NCBI RefSeq assembly: GCF_029245835.1
Contig: NZ_JAQWOO010000050.1
Coordinates: forward strand, 1-61,870
Direction of reading: 5' to 3'
Length of the DNA: 61,870 bases
From: Algibacter sp.
GTDB lineage: Bacteria > Bacteroidota > Bacteroidia > Flavobacteriales > Flavobacteriaceae
Every line of letters begins with the position of its first letter. The first letter of the stretch is position 1. Below are positions 17,844 through 27,281 of the stretch, in pieces. Made by a program: the position numbers and the translations under genes. Under the pieces are notes generated by a model that was not told the origin of the DNA, did no database searches, and worked only from the letters and a program-made list of their open reading frames with translations.

Positions 17844-19175
17844 CTAACGAACACCAAGCAAATAAAGGATGCCTACAGCAATTAATCCAGATAGTCCCAT
17901 GACTAATGATTGAAGTGTATATGTTTTATATAAAACATGGATAGGAATGTTATGTAATCTGTTTAACAACCAGAAGAAGCTTGAATTAGCATGAAAAACA
18001 CAAAATGAGCCAGAACCAATTAATGCAGCCATTATTTCTGGAGAATAGGGCATTAATGATGACATACTTCCTAAAATAGATGCCGCACCAATTAAGGAAA
18101 CTGTAATAGACCCCGTTGCACTTGTTAAAACTGCCGCTAACAAAAAAGGAAGTAAAAACCCAAGAAAAGGCAATGCTGAAAAATAGGTTCCTAATGATTC
18201 TTGTACTCCAGATTCTCTAATAATAGAACCAAAAGCCCCTCCAGCACCAGTAATCATGATAATTAAAGCCGATTTTATAATAGCCGCTTCTGCCAATTTA
18301 TTAATATGCGCTTTCTTATGACCAAAAATATAATCGACAGCGGCAATACATGCTCCAATCATAACAGCAACCATAGGAATACTTAAAAATGAAAATAACT
18401 TACCAACAATTGTATCATTTGAATCTAAAAAAGCACCAATTCCCATTAGAATTATAGGTACTATAATTGGCATTAAGTCTAATAATATGGAACCTTTCCT
18501 TAATGACAAATCGTGCATAGCATCTAGTCTTTTAACTTCAACATCTTGTTGTCTATCAAAATCTAAAATAAACTTTTTACAAAAATGTTTAGCCCACAAC
18601 ACGCCACCAGCAACTACAAATATAGCCACGAATGAGTTAATCAAGAGCAAGCGTCCAATATTCGCATTCAATAAAGAGGCTACCGCTATGGGACCAGGGG
18701 TGGGTGGCATAAGTGTATGAGATACCGTGAGTCCTGCTGCTAAAGATAAGCCTACAACGAGTACAGGTGTTTTACTTTTTTTTGATAAGGCTTCAACTAC
18801 GGGCTGAAAAAGAATATAGGCTACATCAACAAAAACCGGAATAGATACTATATATCCGGTAATCCCCATAGCCCATGGAATTTTCTTCTGACCAACTAAT
18901 TTTAAAATTTTTTCGGATATTCTAACACCACCTCCTGTTTCATTTAATACTTCACCTATAAATGCGCCAAAAATAACAACAATAGCAATCCATTTGAGCG
19001 TATTACTAAACCCATTTAATAAGACATCTATCGTTTGTTGGCCATCAAAACCAACTAAAAAACCTAAAAGTATCGCTGCCCATAGCAATGCAAAAAACGG
19101 ATGTAGTTTCCACTTTGAAATAGAAAAGATGAGCAGAATTAGAATGACTATTATAGCCGATAAATTGAATATCAT
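17844..19175 (-). CDS. GntP-family gluconate/sugar-acid:H+ symporter
   Basis: This 443-residue inner-membrane protein has 12 or more hydrophobic segments and GntP-family signatures: GFSNTLKWIAIVVIFGAFIG, LSLAAGLTVSHTLMPPTPGP, ILGSMSSLMPYSPE and a C-terminal FWLLNR. Members take up gluconate-like sugar acids. It sits 74 bases after a sulfatase gene at the end of the GH50/sulfatase operon and upstream of the AraC regulator. This suggests that a sugar acid, perhaps an oxidised or naturally acidic unit of the polysaccharide, is one of the imported products. The substrate cannot be read from sequence. Confidence 0.85.
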   Translation of the reverse strand: MIFNLSAIIVILILLIFSISKWKLHPFFALLWAAILLGFLVGFDGQQTIDVLLNGFSNTLKWIAIVVIFGAFIGEVLNETGGGVRISEKILKLVGQKKIPWAMGITGYIVSIPVFVDVAYILFQPVVEALSKKSKTPVLVVGLSLAAGLTVSHTLMPPTPGPIAVASLLNANIGRLLLINSFVAIFVVAGGVLWAKHFCKKFILDFDRQQDVEVKRLDAMHDLSLRKGSILLDLMPIIVPIILMGIGAFLDSNDTIVGKLFSFLSIPMVAVMIGACIAAVDYIFGHKKAHINKLAEAAIIKSALIIMITGAGGAFGSIIRESGVQESLGTYFSALPFLGFLLPFLLAAVLTSATGSITVSLIGAASILGSMSSLMPYSPEIMAALIGSGSFCVFHANSSFFWLLNRLHNIPIHVLYKTYTLQSLVMGLSGLIAVGILYLLGVR

Positions 19176-19249
19176 AAACCCTTACTGTATACTAAAGCTA
19201 TTGGTTGAAGTAAATATTAGTTACAAATTACAACAATAATAAAATTATT

Positions 19250-20830
19250 TTATTTTGATAATTGTTGAAGCAATTGATTTTTTAAATCTTTTTTTATCTT
19301 TTTGTGTTTTTTATCATCTGCTACATTATGCCATTCATAAGCATCATTTTTATGGTTATAGAGTTCTTCTGAACCATTCGCATATAACGTATATCTAAAA
19401 TCTTTAGACCTTACAGATACATGTTGATCCTCAGGCTCTTTAGATTTCCAACTTGAAATGATTGTTAATGCCACATCTGGTCCTGACCAAGATTTAGCTT
19501 CTGGGTTTTCAAGAAAGGGTTTCAAACTAAAACCATCTAATTTCGCCCCTTTTTCATTAATTAAAGTAGGGCCTTGAAGATTACATAAGTCTTTTAATGT
19601 TGGAAATACATCTACCAAACTCACAGGATGATCAACGGTCATTCCAGCATTTTTAGAATAATTAGAATGCTTGATAATCAGTGGCACATGTGTAGATTCT
19701 TCCCAAAGGCTGTATTTAAACAAATAGTCTTTTTCCCCTAAATTATAACCATGGTCACCAAAAAGCATCACCATGGTATTGTCTTTAAACGAGCTGACCT
19801 CTAATGCTTTTAAAGTTTCACCAACCATATCATCTGCAAAAGCAATACTAGCTAAATAGGCTTGAACATACACTTGTAGGGCTTTCTCCTTTGACGCATA
19901 ACTTGAAGACGTTGTTAAGGTTCTAAAAGCTGTTCTTCCTCTTGTTTCATTTGTGGTATTTTCATCTAATTTGGTGTCTTCCTTGTCATTTTCCAAAAGT
20001 ACTGGAATTTTTACGCTATCTAGAGGAAACATATCAAAGTATTTCTGAGGAACTACCAATGGTGTGTGAGGCCGAATAAAACCAACCGCCATAAAAAATG
20101 GTTTTGAAGTATTGTCATTTTCAAGATCAGCCAATTTATTTTTATACCAAGCTACACTTTTTTCATCGGTCATTAAATCTCTGTTATCATCTGTGATGTA
20201 TTTAAACGGAGCGTTGATTTTCCAATTTGTGTTGTACCATCCATTATAGCCAGGTGCGTCTGCAGTTTTAGGAATATTAGGAACGTTTTTAAGCGATGTA
20301 AACGTCGCATCTAAAGCACCTAACACTCCCATTTCTGTTGGACATAAAGGGTGCTGGACAGCTTTTTTTCCGTTATATGCCATAGGGCCATAATCTGCAA
20401 CAGCACCCATTTCATCCCAAACTCCTTTTTTACTTCTATGAAATACCTTGCCTGTTTGATAAGTACTATAACCATTTTCGCGGAAGTGTTCTGGTAGCGA
20501 TTTTGAATTCATCGAGATTTCATTCTTTTGCCAGTCTCCAAACCCCCAATTTCCAGAAGTAGAAGGTAAAATACCTGTCATAAAACTTGCTCTAGATGGC
20601 GAGCAAACGGGTACATTGCTATGCGCATTTGTAAACAAAACCCCTTCTTTGGCTAATTTGTCAATATGGGGTGTTTTCGCTTGCGGATGACCTCCCATTA
20701 CACCTACATAATCATTTAAATCATCGAGAACAATCATCAATACATTTGTTTTTTCCTGAGCAAAACTGAATGTTGTGATCAAGATACATAGACAAATTAT
20801 AGATGTTTTTATTTTTATTTTCATTTCCAT
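19250..20830 (-). CDS. Secreted S1 sulfatase, probably subfamily S1_7
   Basis: This 526-residue formylglycine-dependent sulfatase has an SPI signal ending FSFAQ. The catalytic consensus is VCSPSRASFMTG with Cys76, the residue converted to formylglycine. The N-terminal LIVLDDLND-type motif supplies calcium ligands, and the GDHGYNLGEKDYLFKYSLWEE block is typical of iduronate-2-sulfatase-like S1_7 enzymes. It is very similar around the active site to the sulfatase domain of the 1404-residue fusion at 38860. It follows the second GH50 by only 4 bases. It probably removes an ester sulfate from a galactan oligosaccharide; position specificity is unknown. No maturation enzyme is encoded in the window. 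Confidence 0.88.
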   Translation of the reverse strand: MEMKIKIKTSIICLCILITTFSFAQEKTNVLMIVLDDLNDYVGVMGGHPQAKTPHIDKLAKEGVLFTNAHSNVPVCSPSRASFMTGILPSTSGNWGFGDWQKNEISMNSKSLPEHFRENGYSTYQTGKVFHRSKKGVWDEMGAVADYGPMAYNGKKAVQHPLCPTEMGVLGALDATFTSLKNVPNIPKTADAPGYNGWYNTNWKINAPFKYITDDNRDLMTDEKSVAWYKNKLADLENDNTSKPFFMAVGFIRPHTPLVVPQKYFDMFPLDSVKIPVLLENDKEDTKLDENTTNETRGRTAFRTLTTSSSYASKEKALQVYVQAYLASIAFADDMVGETLKALEVSSFKDNTMVMLFGDHGYNLGEKDYLFKYSLWEESTHVPLIIKHSNYSKNAGMTVDHPVSLVDVFPTLKDLCNLQGPTLINEKGAKLDGFSLKPFLENPEAKSWSGPDVALTIISSWKSKEPEDQHVSVRSKDFRYTLYANGSEELYNHKNDAYEWHNVADDKKHKKIKKDLKNQLLQQLSK

Positions 20831-20834
20831 TTTC

Positions 20835-22943
20835 TTAATTTTTTAATCGATACGAATATAAATTATAATTAGTTGCTCTAAAATATTTTAGCATTTCATA
20901 AAACGGGGTATCCATTTCGGAAACCAATCCGCAATTGGCATTTTCGCCAACTACACTTCTACCTGCTGTGGTTGAGTTCCCCCACATAAACCAGTGTGCA
21001 CCTACGCAATTAGAATCTCTTAAACCACTTTCAATAAAATTCTGATATTTCTCACCACGGTTACGTTGGTCTGAAGCATGACCTAAACCTGGATAAAATT
21101 TACCACTGTCTAATGCCCCAAAATTAAATTCTGAAATCAGATAAGGTTTGTCAAAAGTACCTTTACCAGGATACTCGAAATCTGTAAGTTCATTGTCATA
21201 TTGGTTAAAAGAAATAATGTCTAAATATTGAGCTCCAATAGGCACATTATACTTGTTTCTATGTTCGCCATCGACATGCCATCTACAACCTAAATATAAA
21301 TTTCCAGGAGATAATTCTACAATGGCTTTTTTTATGGTTTTAAAATAAATATGAGACAATTTTTCATAGAATAGAATATTTGCTTCTTCGATATTTTCGA
21401 CTTTTAGCTTTGTTCTGTTGTTTAATAAATCATCCCAACTTTTAAAACTAGATACTGTTTTTTGATTAAAGATTTCTATGGTTTTTAATTCCTCTTTAAG
21501 AATGTCTATTAAAGCACGCTTGCCATAACTTGCAGCTGGATTCATCAAGGTTTTTTGAGCCATAGTATTAGGCTCGTACCAATGCATTTCGTTATCCACA
21601 AAATACCCAAAAAAGTAAGGGTCTTTATTTAATTTATATGCTTTTGATTGAATTTTATTTCTAACACTTTTTTCCCATTTCGGATTGAATACATCGGGAA
21701 ATTTTTCATTCAACTTAATATCTAAAGTACCTACATAAGTTGCATAAGGTATACGCTGATCCTCCGCATATTTCCCTACATTCTCATCAGACCAAGATCC
21801 AAACGTATTTAATCCCCAGCTTTTTGCGCGCTCTAAGCTTTTTTCTGTATAAGCATATTGGTCAAAAGAGCCATATTTTTTTACGATAGTTGCTTGACCA
21901 AAACTGTACTCATTATTTTTATAAAACTTACCGTAAATAGGATCAGATTGTTTAGGTAATTCATCAAAAAAATGTTCACGATTTTTATAAGGTGTATTCA
22001 CTCCTAATTTGCCTGCAGAATTTACCCCACTAGACCAAAAAAGGGCACCACTAGGATCAACAATCCACCATTTACCATCTAACTTTTCAACTCTAAAATG
22101 TCCTGTTGCCTTATACTTAGGTCCGTTTTTAAATCCTCCATATTCATTCCATTCGCTAGAACCTGTATAGGATGCTAAATCTTTCTTTTCTTTTTTTATC
22201 TCCTCTTTCAGTTGTTTGTCATTTGTGATTTTACCATCCCAAGTGGCATATTTATACTGTCCATATTTATCAATGAAAGGAAAAAAACTAGCTGCATCTT
22301 CTAAATATTTTTTAGGTTTAGAAGGATTTTGTGTTTGAATAGAAATTAAAGTAAGTGATTTACTTTCTTGTGAAGCCGGAAACTTTAATTGAATTTGATT
22401 CGTCAATTTTAAATCGAATGATCTAGCAAAAGAAATGCCATCTGGCATCCCTCTCATATTCGGGAAATCTTCATGCATTTTAGGGTAATTCTTTTTACGG
22501 GTTGAATAATCTGGAAGTAAAAGAGTATTAAATATTCTTGTTTCTCCAGGTTGAATCCAACCAATACTCCAAAGTGGTTTGCTCCACTTACTATTTTGCT
22601 TTTTTCCTGAAATATAAGGGTCAAAACGAACGGTTTCTTTCCCGTTATTTTTAATAGTATAGGTTACATAAATCCAATTAGTTAAATCCCAATCTCCTTT
22701 AATCGTAAGTGCACTTTCAATATCTGGTGCGATGGTTAATGATAACCCACTCTCTAAATTTTCTGCAGTAATATTTTTAAGTTGCACATCATTTGATGTA
22801 TATGTTTTGGTAAAGTCGAAATTGATAGTAGTCTCTTTATTTGGATCTTCTTGCGAGATGACAATATTTGAAATAAGAACTAAAAAACTAGCTAATAAGA
22901 AGCCGTTTTTTAAAGTTTGTAAAGCGCTGTTTAATGTCTTCAT
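20835..22943 (-). CDS. GH50-like glycoside hydrolase (agarase family), copy 2
   Basis: This 702-residue secreted protein has an SPI-like signal (about 1-30). An N-terminal beta-sandwich precedes the GH50-type TIM barrel, which starts near KATGHFRVEKLDGKWWIVDP. The likely acid/base is Glu452 (VDNEMHW) and the likely nucleophile Glu605 (ISEFNFGAL), followed by the family's GAHWFMWGNSTTAGR. GH50 enzymes are mostly exo-acting beta-agarases that release neoagarobiose. The gene begins 2 bases after the first GH50 gene. The two differ substantially, so they likely act on different linkages or modifications. Activity on agarose, porphyran or a carrageenan hybrid cannot be decided here. Confidence 0.85.
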   Translation of the reverse strand: MKTLNSALQTLKNGFLLASFLVLISNIVISQEDPNKETTINFDFTKTYTSNDVQLKNITAENLESGLSLTIAPDIESALTIKGDWDLTNWIYVTYTIKNNGKETVRFDPYISGKKQNSKWSKPLWSIGWIQPGETRIFNTLLLPDYSTRKKNYPKMHEDFPNMRGMPDGISFARSFDLKLTNQIQLKFPASQESKSLTLISIQTQNPSKPKKYLEDAASFFPFIDKYGQYKYATWDGKITNDKQLKEEIKKEKKDLASYTGSSEWNEYGGFKNGPKYKATGHFRVEKLDGKWWIVDPSGALFWSSGVNSAGKLGVNTPYKNREHFFDELPKQSDPIYGKFYKNNEYSFGQATIVKKYGSFDQYAYTEKSLERAKSWGLNTFGSWSDENVGKYAEDQRIPYATYVGTLDIKLNEKFPDVFNPKWEKSVRNKIQSKAYKLNKDPYFFGYFVDNEMHWYEPNTMAQKTLMNPAASYGKRALIDILKEELKTIEIFNQKTVSSFKSWDDLLNNRTKLKVENIEEANILFYEKLSHIYFKTIKKAIVELSPGNLYLGCRWHVDGEHRNKYNVPIGAQYLDIISFNQYDNELTDFEYPGKGTFDKPYLISEFNFGALDSGKFYPGLGHASDQRNRGEKYQNFIESGLRDSNCVGAHWFMWGNSTTAGRSVVGENANCGLVSEMDTPFYEMLKYFRATNYNLYSYRLKN

Positions 22944-22945
22944 AT

Positions 22946-24940
22946 TTAATTAATTCTATTGTTATATAGGTTTTTTGCCGAATTTTTTACAGCGTCCACA
23001 AATTTCTGGTAGGGTTGGTCTGTGACGTTAACAATACCAATTCTAAAATTTTCACCATCTTGTCCGCGACCAGTTGCTGGTTGGTCACACCATTGAAACC
23101 AGTGTGCACCAATAAAATTTGGGTGTTTTGAAGCTTCTAAGATATACTGTTCATATAAGGCTGCTTGGTTAGCTTCATCGTAAGCACTTCTTAAACCTGT
23201 TCCCCAAACCCCATGAGATCCAGTTCCAAAATGAAACTCTCCTATAATGGCGGGTTTATCTATTTCCGAGTGAATTTTAAAATCTTTAGCGTCGTATTCG
23301 TAGATATTAAAACTTATAACATCACAATATCTTGAAGCTGCTTTTTGTACTACTGAGTTGTATTTTACTTCCTCATGAAAGCGACTTCCAAAATACAAGT
23401 GGTTAGGAAGTGTATTCTTTATAACTTCTGCAACTGTTTTAAAATACGTATCTGCAAATAAATCTAAATAGGCCATCATATCTTGTTGAAATGTCTTTTC
23501 ATAGGATTGCTTGTTAGAGCCATTTATTTTTTGAAAGGATGAAAAATCACTTCCCCAGGAAGTATTTAAATTTTCTATGGATGAATATTTATCCTTTAAA
23601 AAAGTTTCCAGAGCTTTTCTAGCTGGAACTGATTTTTTCAGTTCTAACACCTGAAATGGAATCTCGAGTTCTCCTTTCCAATGCAATTCATTATTCACAA
23701 AAACACCTAGTAACCAAGGATTATCCTTATGTTTAACCAACCATTTTGCTCTCATTAATAAATCGTTCTTAAAATCTTGAGAAAAAGGATCTACCATTTT
23801 TGCGATGTTACCAACACCTTGCTTATTTGGATGTATAATGAGTGTATATGGGTGGTCTTTTTGAATCGAAGCATCAGACCAAGCACCGGAGGTATTGAAT
23901 CCCCAAGATTTCATGCGTCCAAGTGTTACTTGTGCATGTTTGTTTTGCCATGCTTTGCCATACTTTCGTTTTAAATTTAAATTGTAAAAATTAATCGTCT
24001 GATTTTCAAAAAATAATTTATTTTCTTCTGAAACCGCTTGTTTTCGTTCCGTTTTTAACTTTGGAAATAAAGTGGTTCTACTTGCTGTAGACGTACTCGA
24101 ACCACGTCCAGATCCAGTAATTCCCTGCGACCAAAACAAATGACCCTCTGGGTCAACAAACCACCATTTTCCATTATGCTTTTTTGTGTAGAAAAATCCT
24201 GTTGCTTTAAATTTGGGACTATTTTTAAAACCCCCATATTTAGTCAAGTGAGTTTCAAATTTTTCCTTAGAATACGTTTTAAAATCCTTAACGCCAAACG
24301 ACTTAAGGGGCTTTATCTGGTTTAATTTACTATCCCAATTGTCCGAAACATATTGTCCCATTTCATCCAATATTGGAAGCTTTTGATTTTGAAAATCTTT
24401 ATTGGCGAATTCTAAATTTTTGTATCCAAAAGGGGTTTTGATAAAAATTGTATCTGTCTCAGTTAATGATTGATTACTTGATATTTTGATTTGTACTGAC
24501 TTTATTTTTTTTAAGTCGAATGCATTCCAATGCCTAACATAGCCACCTGGTAATCCTCTAACTTTTGAAAAATTGGACGTCCAACTTGACGTATCCGGAA
24601 GTTTCATTCTGTTTAAGATGAGTTTTTTTATTTCATTTTTATTTTTTGAAACAAAAAATCGTCCTTGATTTACATGTCTTTTTTGAGGACCTTGATAGCT
24701 GATATCAACAATTAATCTTTTGTTACTTTTATTGATGATATCAAAAGCCATGTAGGTAAACTCAGAGAGATCTAGGTGACAATTTTTATAACTAAAAATA
24801 ATTTCATTAGCATTGTGCGATACATCTAAACGATAGGTTTTATCTTGATTTGTATCTAACTTACAAACATTTATTGTTTGCGCTAACAATGTGTTTGAAA
24901 ATAAACCAATAAGTAAGATAATAGAAAATATTCTAGTCAT
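22946..24940 (-). CDS. GH50-like glycoside hydrolase (agarase family), copy 1
   Basis: The start at 24940 (MTRIFSIILL) is chosen because it opens directly into a signal peptide; an in-frame ATG at 24976 would overlap the upstream sulfatase. The resulting 664-residue protein has a beta-sandwich followed by the barrel (FKATGFFYTKKHNGKWWFVDP). Acid/base is Glu418 (VNNELHW) and nucleophile Glu568 (IGEFHFG). The closing GAHWFQWCDQPATGRGQDGE is closer to classical GH50 agarases than copy 2. It probably releases short oligosaccharides from an agar-like backbone. It lies directly between the S1_19-type sulfatase and GH50 copy 2. Confidence 0.88.
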   Translation of the reverse strand: MTRIFSIILLIGLFSNTLLAQTINVCKLDTNQDKTYRLDVSHNANEIIFSYKNCHLDLSEFTYMAFDIINKSNKRLIVDISYQGPQKRHVNQGRFFVSKNKNEIKKLILNRMKLPDTSSWTSNFSKVRGLPGGYVRHWNAFDLKKIKSVQIKISSNQSLTETDTIFIKTPFGYKNLEFANKDFQNQKLPILDEMGQYVSDNWDSKLNQIKPLKSFGVKDFKTYSKEKFETHLTKYGGFKNSPKFKATGFFYTKKHNGKWWFVDPEGHLFWSQGITGSGRGSSTSTASRTTLFPKLKTERKQAVSEENKLFFENQTINFYNLNLKRKYGKAWQNKHAQVTLGRMKSWGFNTSGAWSDASIQKDHPYTLIIHPNKQGVGNIAKMVDPFSQDFKNDLLMRAKWLVKHKDNPWLLGVFVNNELHWKGELEIPFQVLELKKSVPARKALETFLKDKYSSIENLNTSWGSDFSSFQKINGSNKQSYEKTFQQDMMAYLDLFADTYFKTVAEVIKNTLPNHLYFGSRFHEEVKYNSVVQKAASRYCDVISFNIYEYDAKDFKIHSEIDKPAIIGEFHFGTGSHGVWGTGLRSAYDEANQAALYEQYILEASKHPNFIGAHWFQWCDQPATGRGQDGENFRIGIVNVTDQPYQKFVDAVKNSAKNLYNNRIN

Positions 24941-24954
24941 GTGTTTATATTTTT

Positions 24955-26352
24955 TTAGTCTTTGTTTGTCCACCAAATATCTTCGCTAAGAGTTGGAAAT
25001 ACGCGATCTTTCATTTGATCGTTCCAAATATTCCATTCCTTTAAAAGTATATTATGAAGTTCTTTTTTTGATAATTGTATATTTGTTTTTTCAGAAATAT
25101 CTTTAGAAATATCAAATAATTTAGGTTTATTTTTTTGTTGCTGAGTATTAGAAACCAATTTGTAATTTCCTTGTCTAATGGCCATGGCATTTTGTTCCCA
25201 TTTTCTCCAAAATAACATGTCATGAGGTTTGCTTTTGTTTTTACCCGTTAAAAATGGAATAAGATTTACCCCATCTAATGGACGGTCTTTATTAATTTTA
25301 ATATCATTTTGGGCAACAATAGTTGCCATAATATCTAAAGAAGAAACAGGATGTGTGTACGTTTGATTTTCTGGTATTACGCCTTTCCATCGCATTGCAA
25401 ATGGTACTCGTATACCACCTTCAAAAAGATCTGATTTTCCACCTTTTAACAAACCATTATCAGATGCGTTTTTTTGTTCTGGACCGCCATTGTCAGATAA
25501 AAAAACTACAATGGTGTTTTCATCAATACCATTTTTTTTAAGCGTTCTTAAAATGTTTCCTACACCATCATCTACAGCACTTACCATTGCTGCATACGTT
25601 TTTCTTTTCTTATCTTTTATATCTGGAAAACGAGATAAATATTTTTCGGTGGCTTGTAATGGAGCATGAGGAGCATTATAAGCCAAATACACCATGAATG
25701 GTTCTTCTTGATTTGCTTTTTTATTGATAAACTGAACGGCTGCATTACTCAACTCATCTGTTAAATAGTCATCAATTTCTACAGGCTTTCTATTTTCAAT
25801 GATTTTTGTACTATACCATTGCCATTTTCGTTTTACTTCTGATAAGTCTTTGATGTTTAATCTTTCTGGTAAATAATTATGACCTCCAGACAAAAATCCG
25901 TAGAAATAATCAAAACCTCTTTCTAAAGGATGAAAAACAGCATTTGTACCCATGTGCCATTTACCGATAATTGCATTTTTATAATTTGCCTTTCTTAATA
26001 CTTGAGCCATTGTTTCTTCTTGAACTGGCAAACCCGAAATAGCATTACTAGGATTTATAGAGGGGTTTGTAGTAAATCCAAAACGATCTTGATAACGCCC
26101 TGTTAAAAAACCAGCTCTACTTGGGCCACAAACCGGAAATGTAACATACCCATCTTCAAAACGAACACCTTCTTTTGCAATTTGATCTATATTAGGCGTA
26201 GGAATATCTTTGCACCCATTAAAACCAACATCTGCCCAACCCATATCATCTGTCATAATTACGATTAGATTAGGTGGTTTACTTTTTATCTTGTCCTTTA
26301 CAAGATGGCAACTTAAAAAAACGATAAGAAAAGCTGGAATTATGGATTTCAT
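24955..26352 (-). CDS. Sulfatase lipoprotein, probably subfamily S1_19
   Basis: This 465-residue sulfatase has a lipoprotein signal (VFLSC, Cys15). The formylglycine site is VCGPSRAGFLTGRYQDRFG with Cys75, and other active-site segments are visible: IGKWHMG, YLAYNAPHAPL and FLSDNGGPEQKNASDNGLLKGGK. This pattern matches S1_19, a subfamily with characterised members acting on porphyran, carrageenan and ulvan. It follows the esterase gene by 28 bases and precedes GH50 copy 1. It probably desulfates oligosaccharides at the cell surface or in the periplasm before or during GH50 action. Sulfate position is not predictable. Confidence 0.88.
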   Translation of the reverse strand: MKSIIPAFLIVFLSCHLVKDKIKSKPPNLIVIMTDDMGWADVGFNGCKDIPTPNIDQIAKEGVRFEDGYVTFPVCGPSRAGFLTGRYQDRFGFTTNPSINPSNAISGLPVQEETMAQVLRKANYKNAIIGKWHMGTNAVFHPLERGFDYFYGFLSGGHNYLPERLNIKDLSEVKRKWQWYSTKIIENRKPVEIDDYLTDELSNAAVQFINKKANQEEPFMVYLAYNAPHAPLQATEKYLSRFPDIKDKKRKTYAAMVSAVDDGVGNILRTLKKNGIDENTIVVFLSDNGGPEQKNASDNGLLKGGKSDLFEGGIRVPFAMRWKGVIPENQTYTHPVSSLDIMATIVAQNDIKINKDRPLDGVNLIPFLTGKNKSKPHDMLFWRKWEQNAMAIRQGNYKLVSNTQQQKNKPKLFDISKDISEKTNIQLSKKELHNILLKEWNIWNDQMKDRVFPTLSEDIWWTNKD

Positions 26353-26380
26353 ATTCTTCTATTAATTTTAAATTTACAAG

Positions 26381-27268
26381 TCATATACTTTGTAAAAACT
26401 CTTGAAAAATTGGTTTTACGTTTTTACTATCTCTGAAATAAAACATATGACCAGCCTCCTTAAACTCAAATAGTTTAAAATTTGTTACTTGGGTTTGATG
26501 TATTTTTTTTTCAAAATTTTTGTAATGAAAGGGTTTTACTATAGGATCACTAGTTCCGTGTAACATATACACAGGAATCTGGTTTTTATTGATGTATGAG
26601 ATTGGAGATATACTTTCTAAAAAATCCATACTTGTATTTTGGTATTTACTTAATATTGTAAGAGTACCTTTATCTTTTACTCGAGCTACAAAATCTGTAG
26701 GTGCAGAAACTGCCATTACCGTTTTAATATTTGCGTTATAGTTATTATAAGACGCTGTTTTAAACTCTTCGTCTGGGCTTAAGGCTACCATTAATGCCAA
26801 ATGAGCTCCTGCACTATATCCCCAAACGCCAATTCTCTTCACATCAATTGGTAATTCGTTTTTTAATGATTTTAAATAACGAATGGCTTGCTTTACATCT
26901 TCTATGCAAGCTGGAAAAGGGGCTTCCGATAATAATCGATATGAAATACTAATAGCAACAAAACCTTGTTGAGCTGCTCCAAAAACTTGCCAAGCAACTT
27001 GGTCGTTATCGCCTTTTGTCCAACCACCTCCATGAATAAATACAATTACAGGTTTTTTTTTATTTCCATCTTCCTTGTAAGAAATATCCATTTCTGAAGC
27101 TCTAGTAAATTTACCTTCTCTGTAATGTTTTACTTTGTAAATTAGCCCTTTTGGAACTTTAATTTCTTTGGGAGCAGGGCGTCCATTTTTATTTTGTGCC
27201 ATAACATTCACATTATTGAACAAAAGAAACCAAAACATCAAAAATACTGTTATCAGGTATTTACACAT
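26381..27268 (-). CDS. Secreted alpha/beta-hydrolase carbohydrate esterase-like protein
   Basis: This 295-residue protein has an SPI signal (about 1-25, VMAQ). Its alpha/beta-hydrolase fold shows an HGGGW oxyanion motif (VFIHGGGWTKGD), nucleophile Ser152 (GYSAGAHLAL), an Asp in LHGTSDPIVKP, and His in EAGHMF. It belongs to the BD-FAE/lipase-like esterase group. Placed between two sulfatases in the GH50 operon, it may remove acetyl or methyl ester substituents from the polysaccharide. Its operon position supports a glycan role, but the ester substrate is unknown. Confidence 0.8.
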   Translation of the reverse strand: MCKYLITVFLMFWFLLFNNVNVMAQNKNGRPAPKEIKVPKGLIYKVKHYREGKFTRASEMDISYKEDGNKKKPVIVFIHGGGWTKGDNDQVAWQVFGAAQQGFVAISISYRLLSEAPFPACIEDVKQAIRYLKSLKNELPIDVKRIGVWGYSAGAHLALMVALSPDEEFKTASYNNYNANIKTVMAVSAPTDFVARVKDKGTLTILSKYQNTSMDFLESISPISYINKNQIPVYMLHGTSDPIVKPFHYKNFEKKIHQTQVTNFKLFEFKEAGHMFYFRDSKNVKPIFQEFLQSI

Positions 27269-27281
27269 AGTTATGTTCGCT

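Noticed and set aside
24941-24976. Upstream ATG for GH50 copy 1
   Set aside because: It would overlap the preceding sulfatase gene and add a Lys-rich stretch before the signal peptide.
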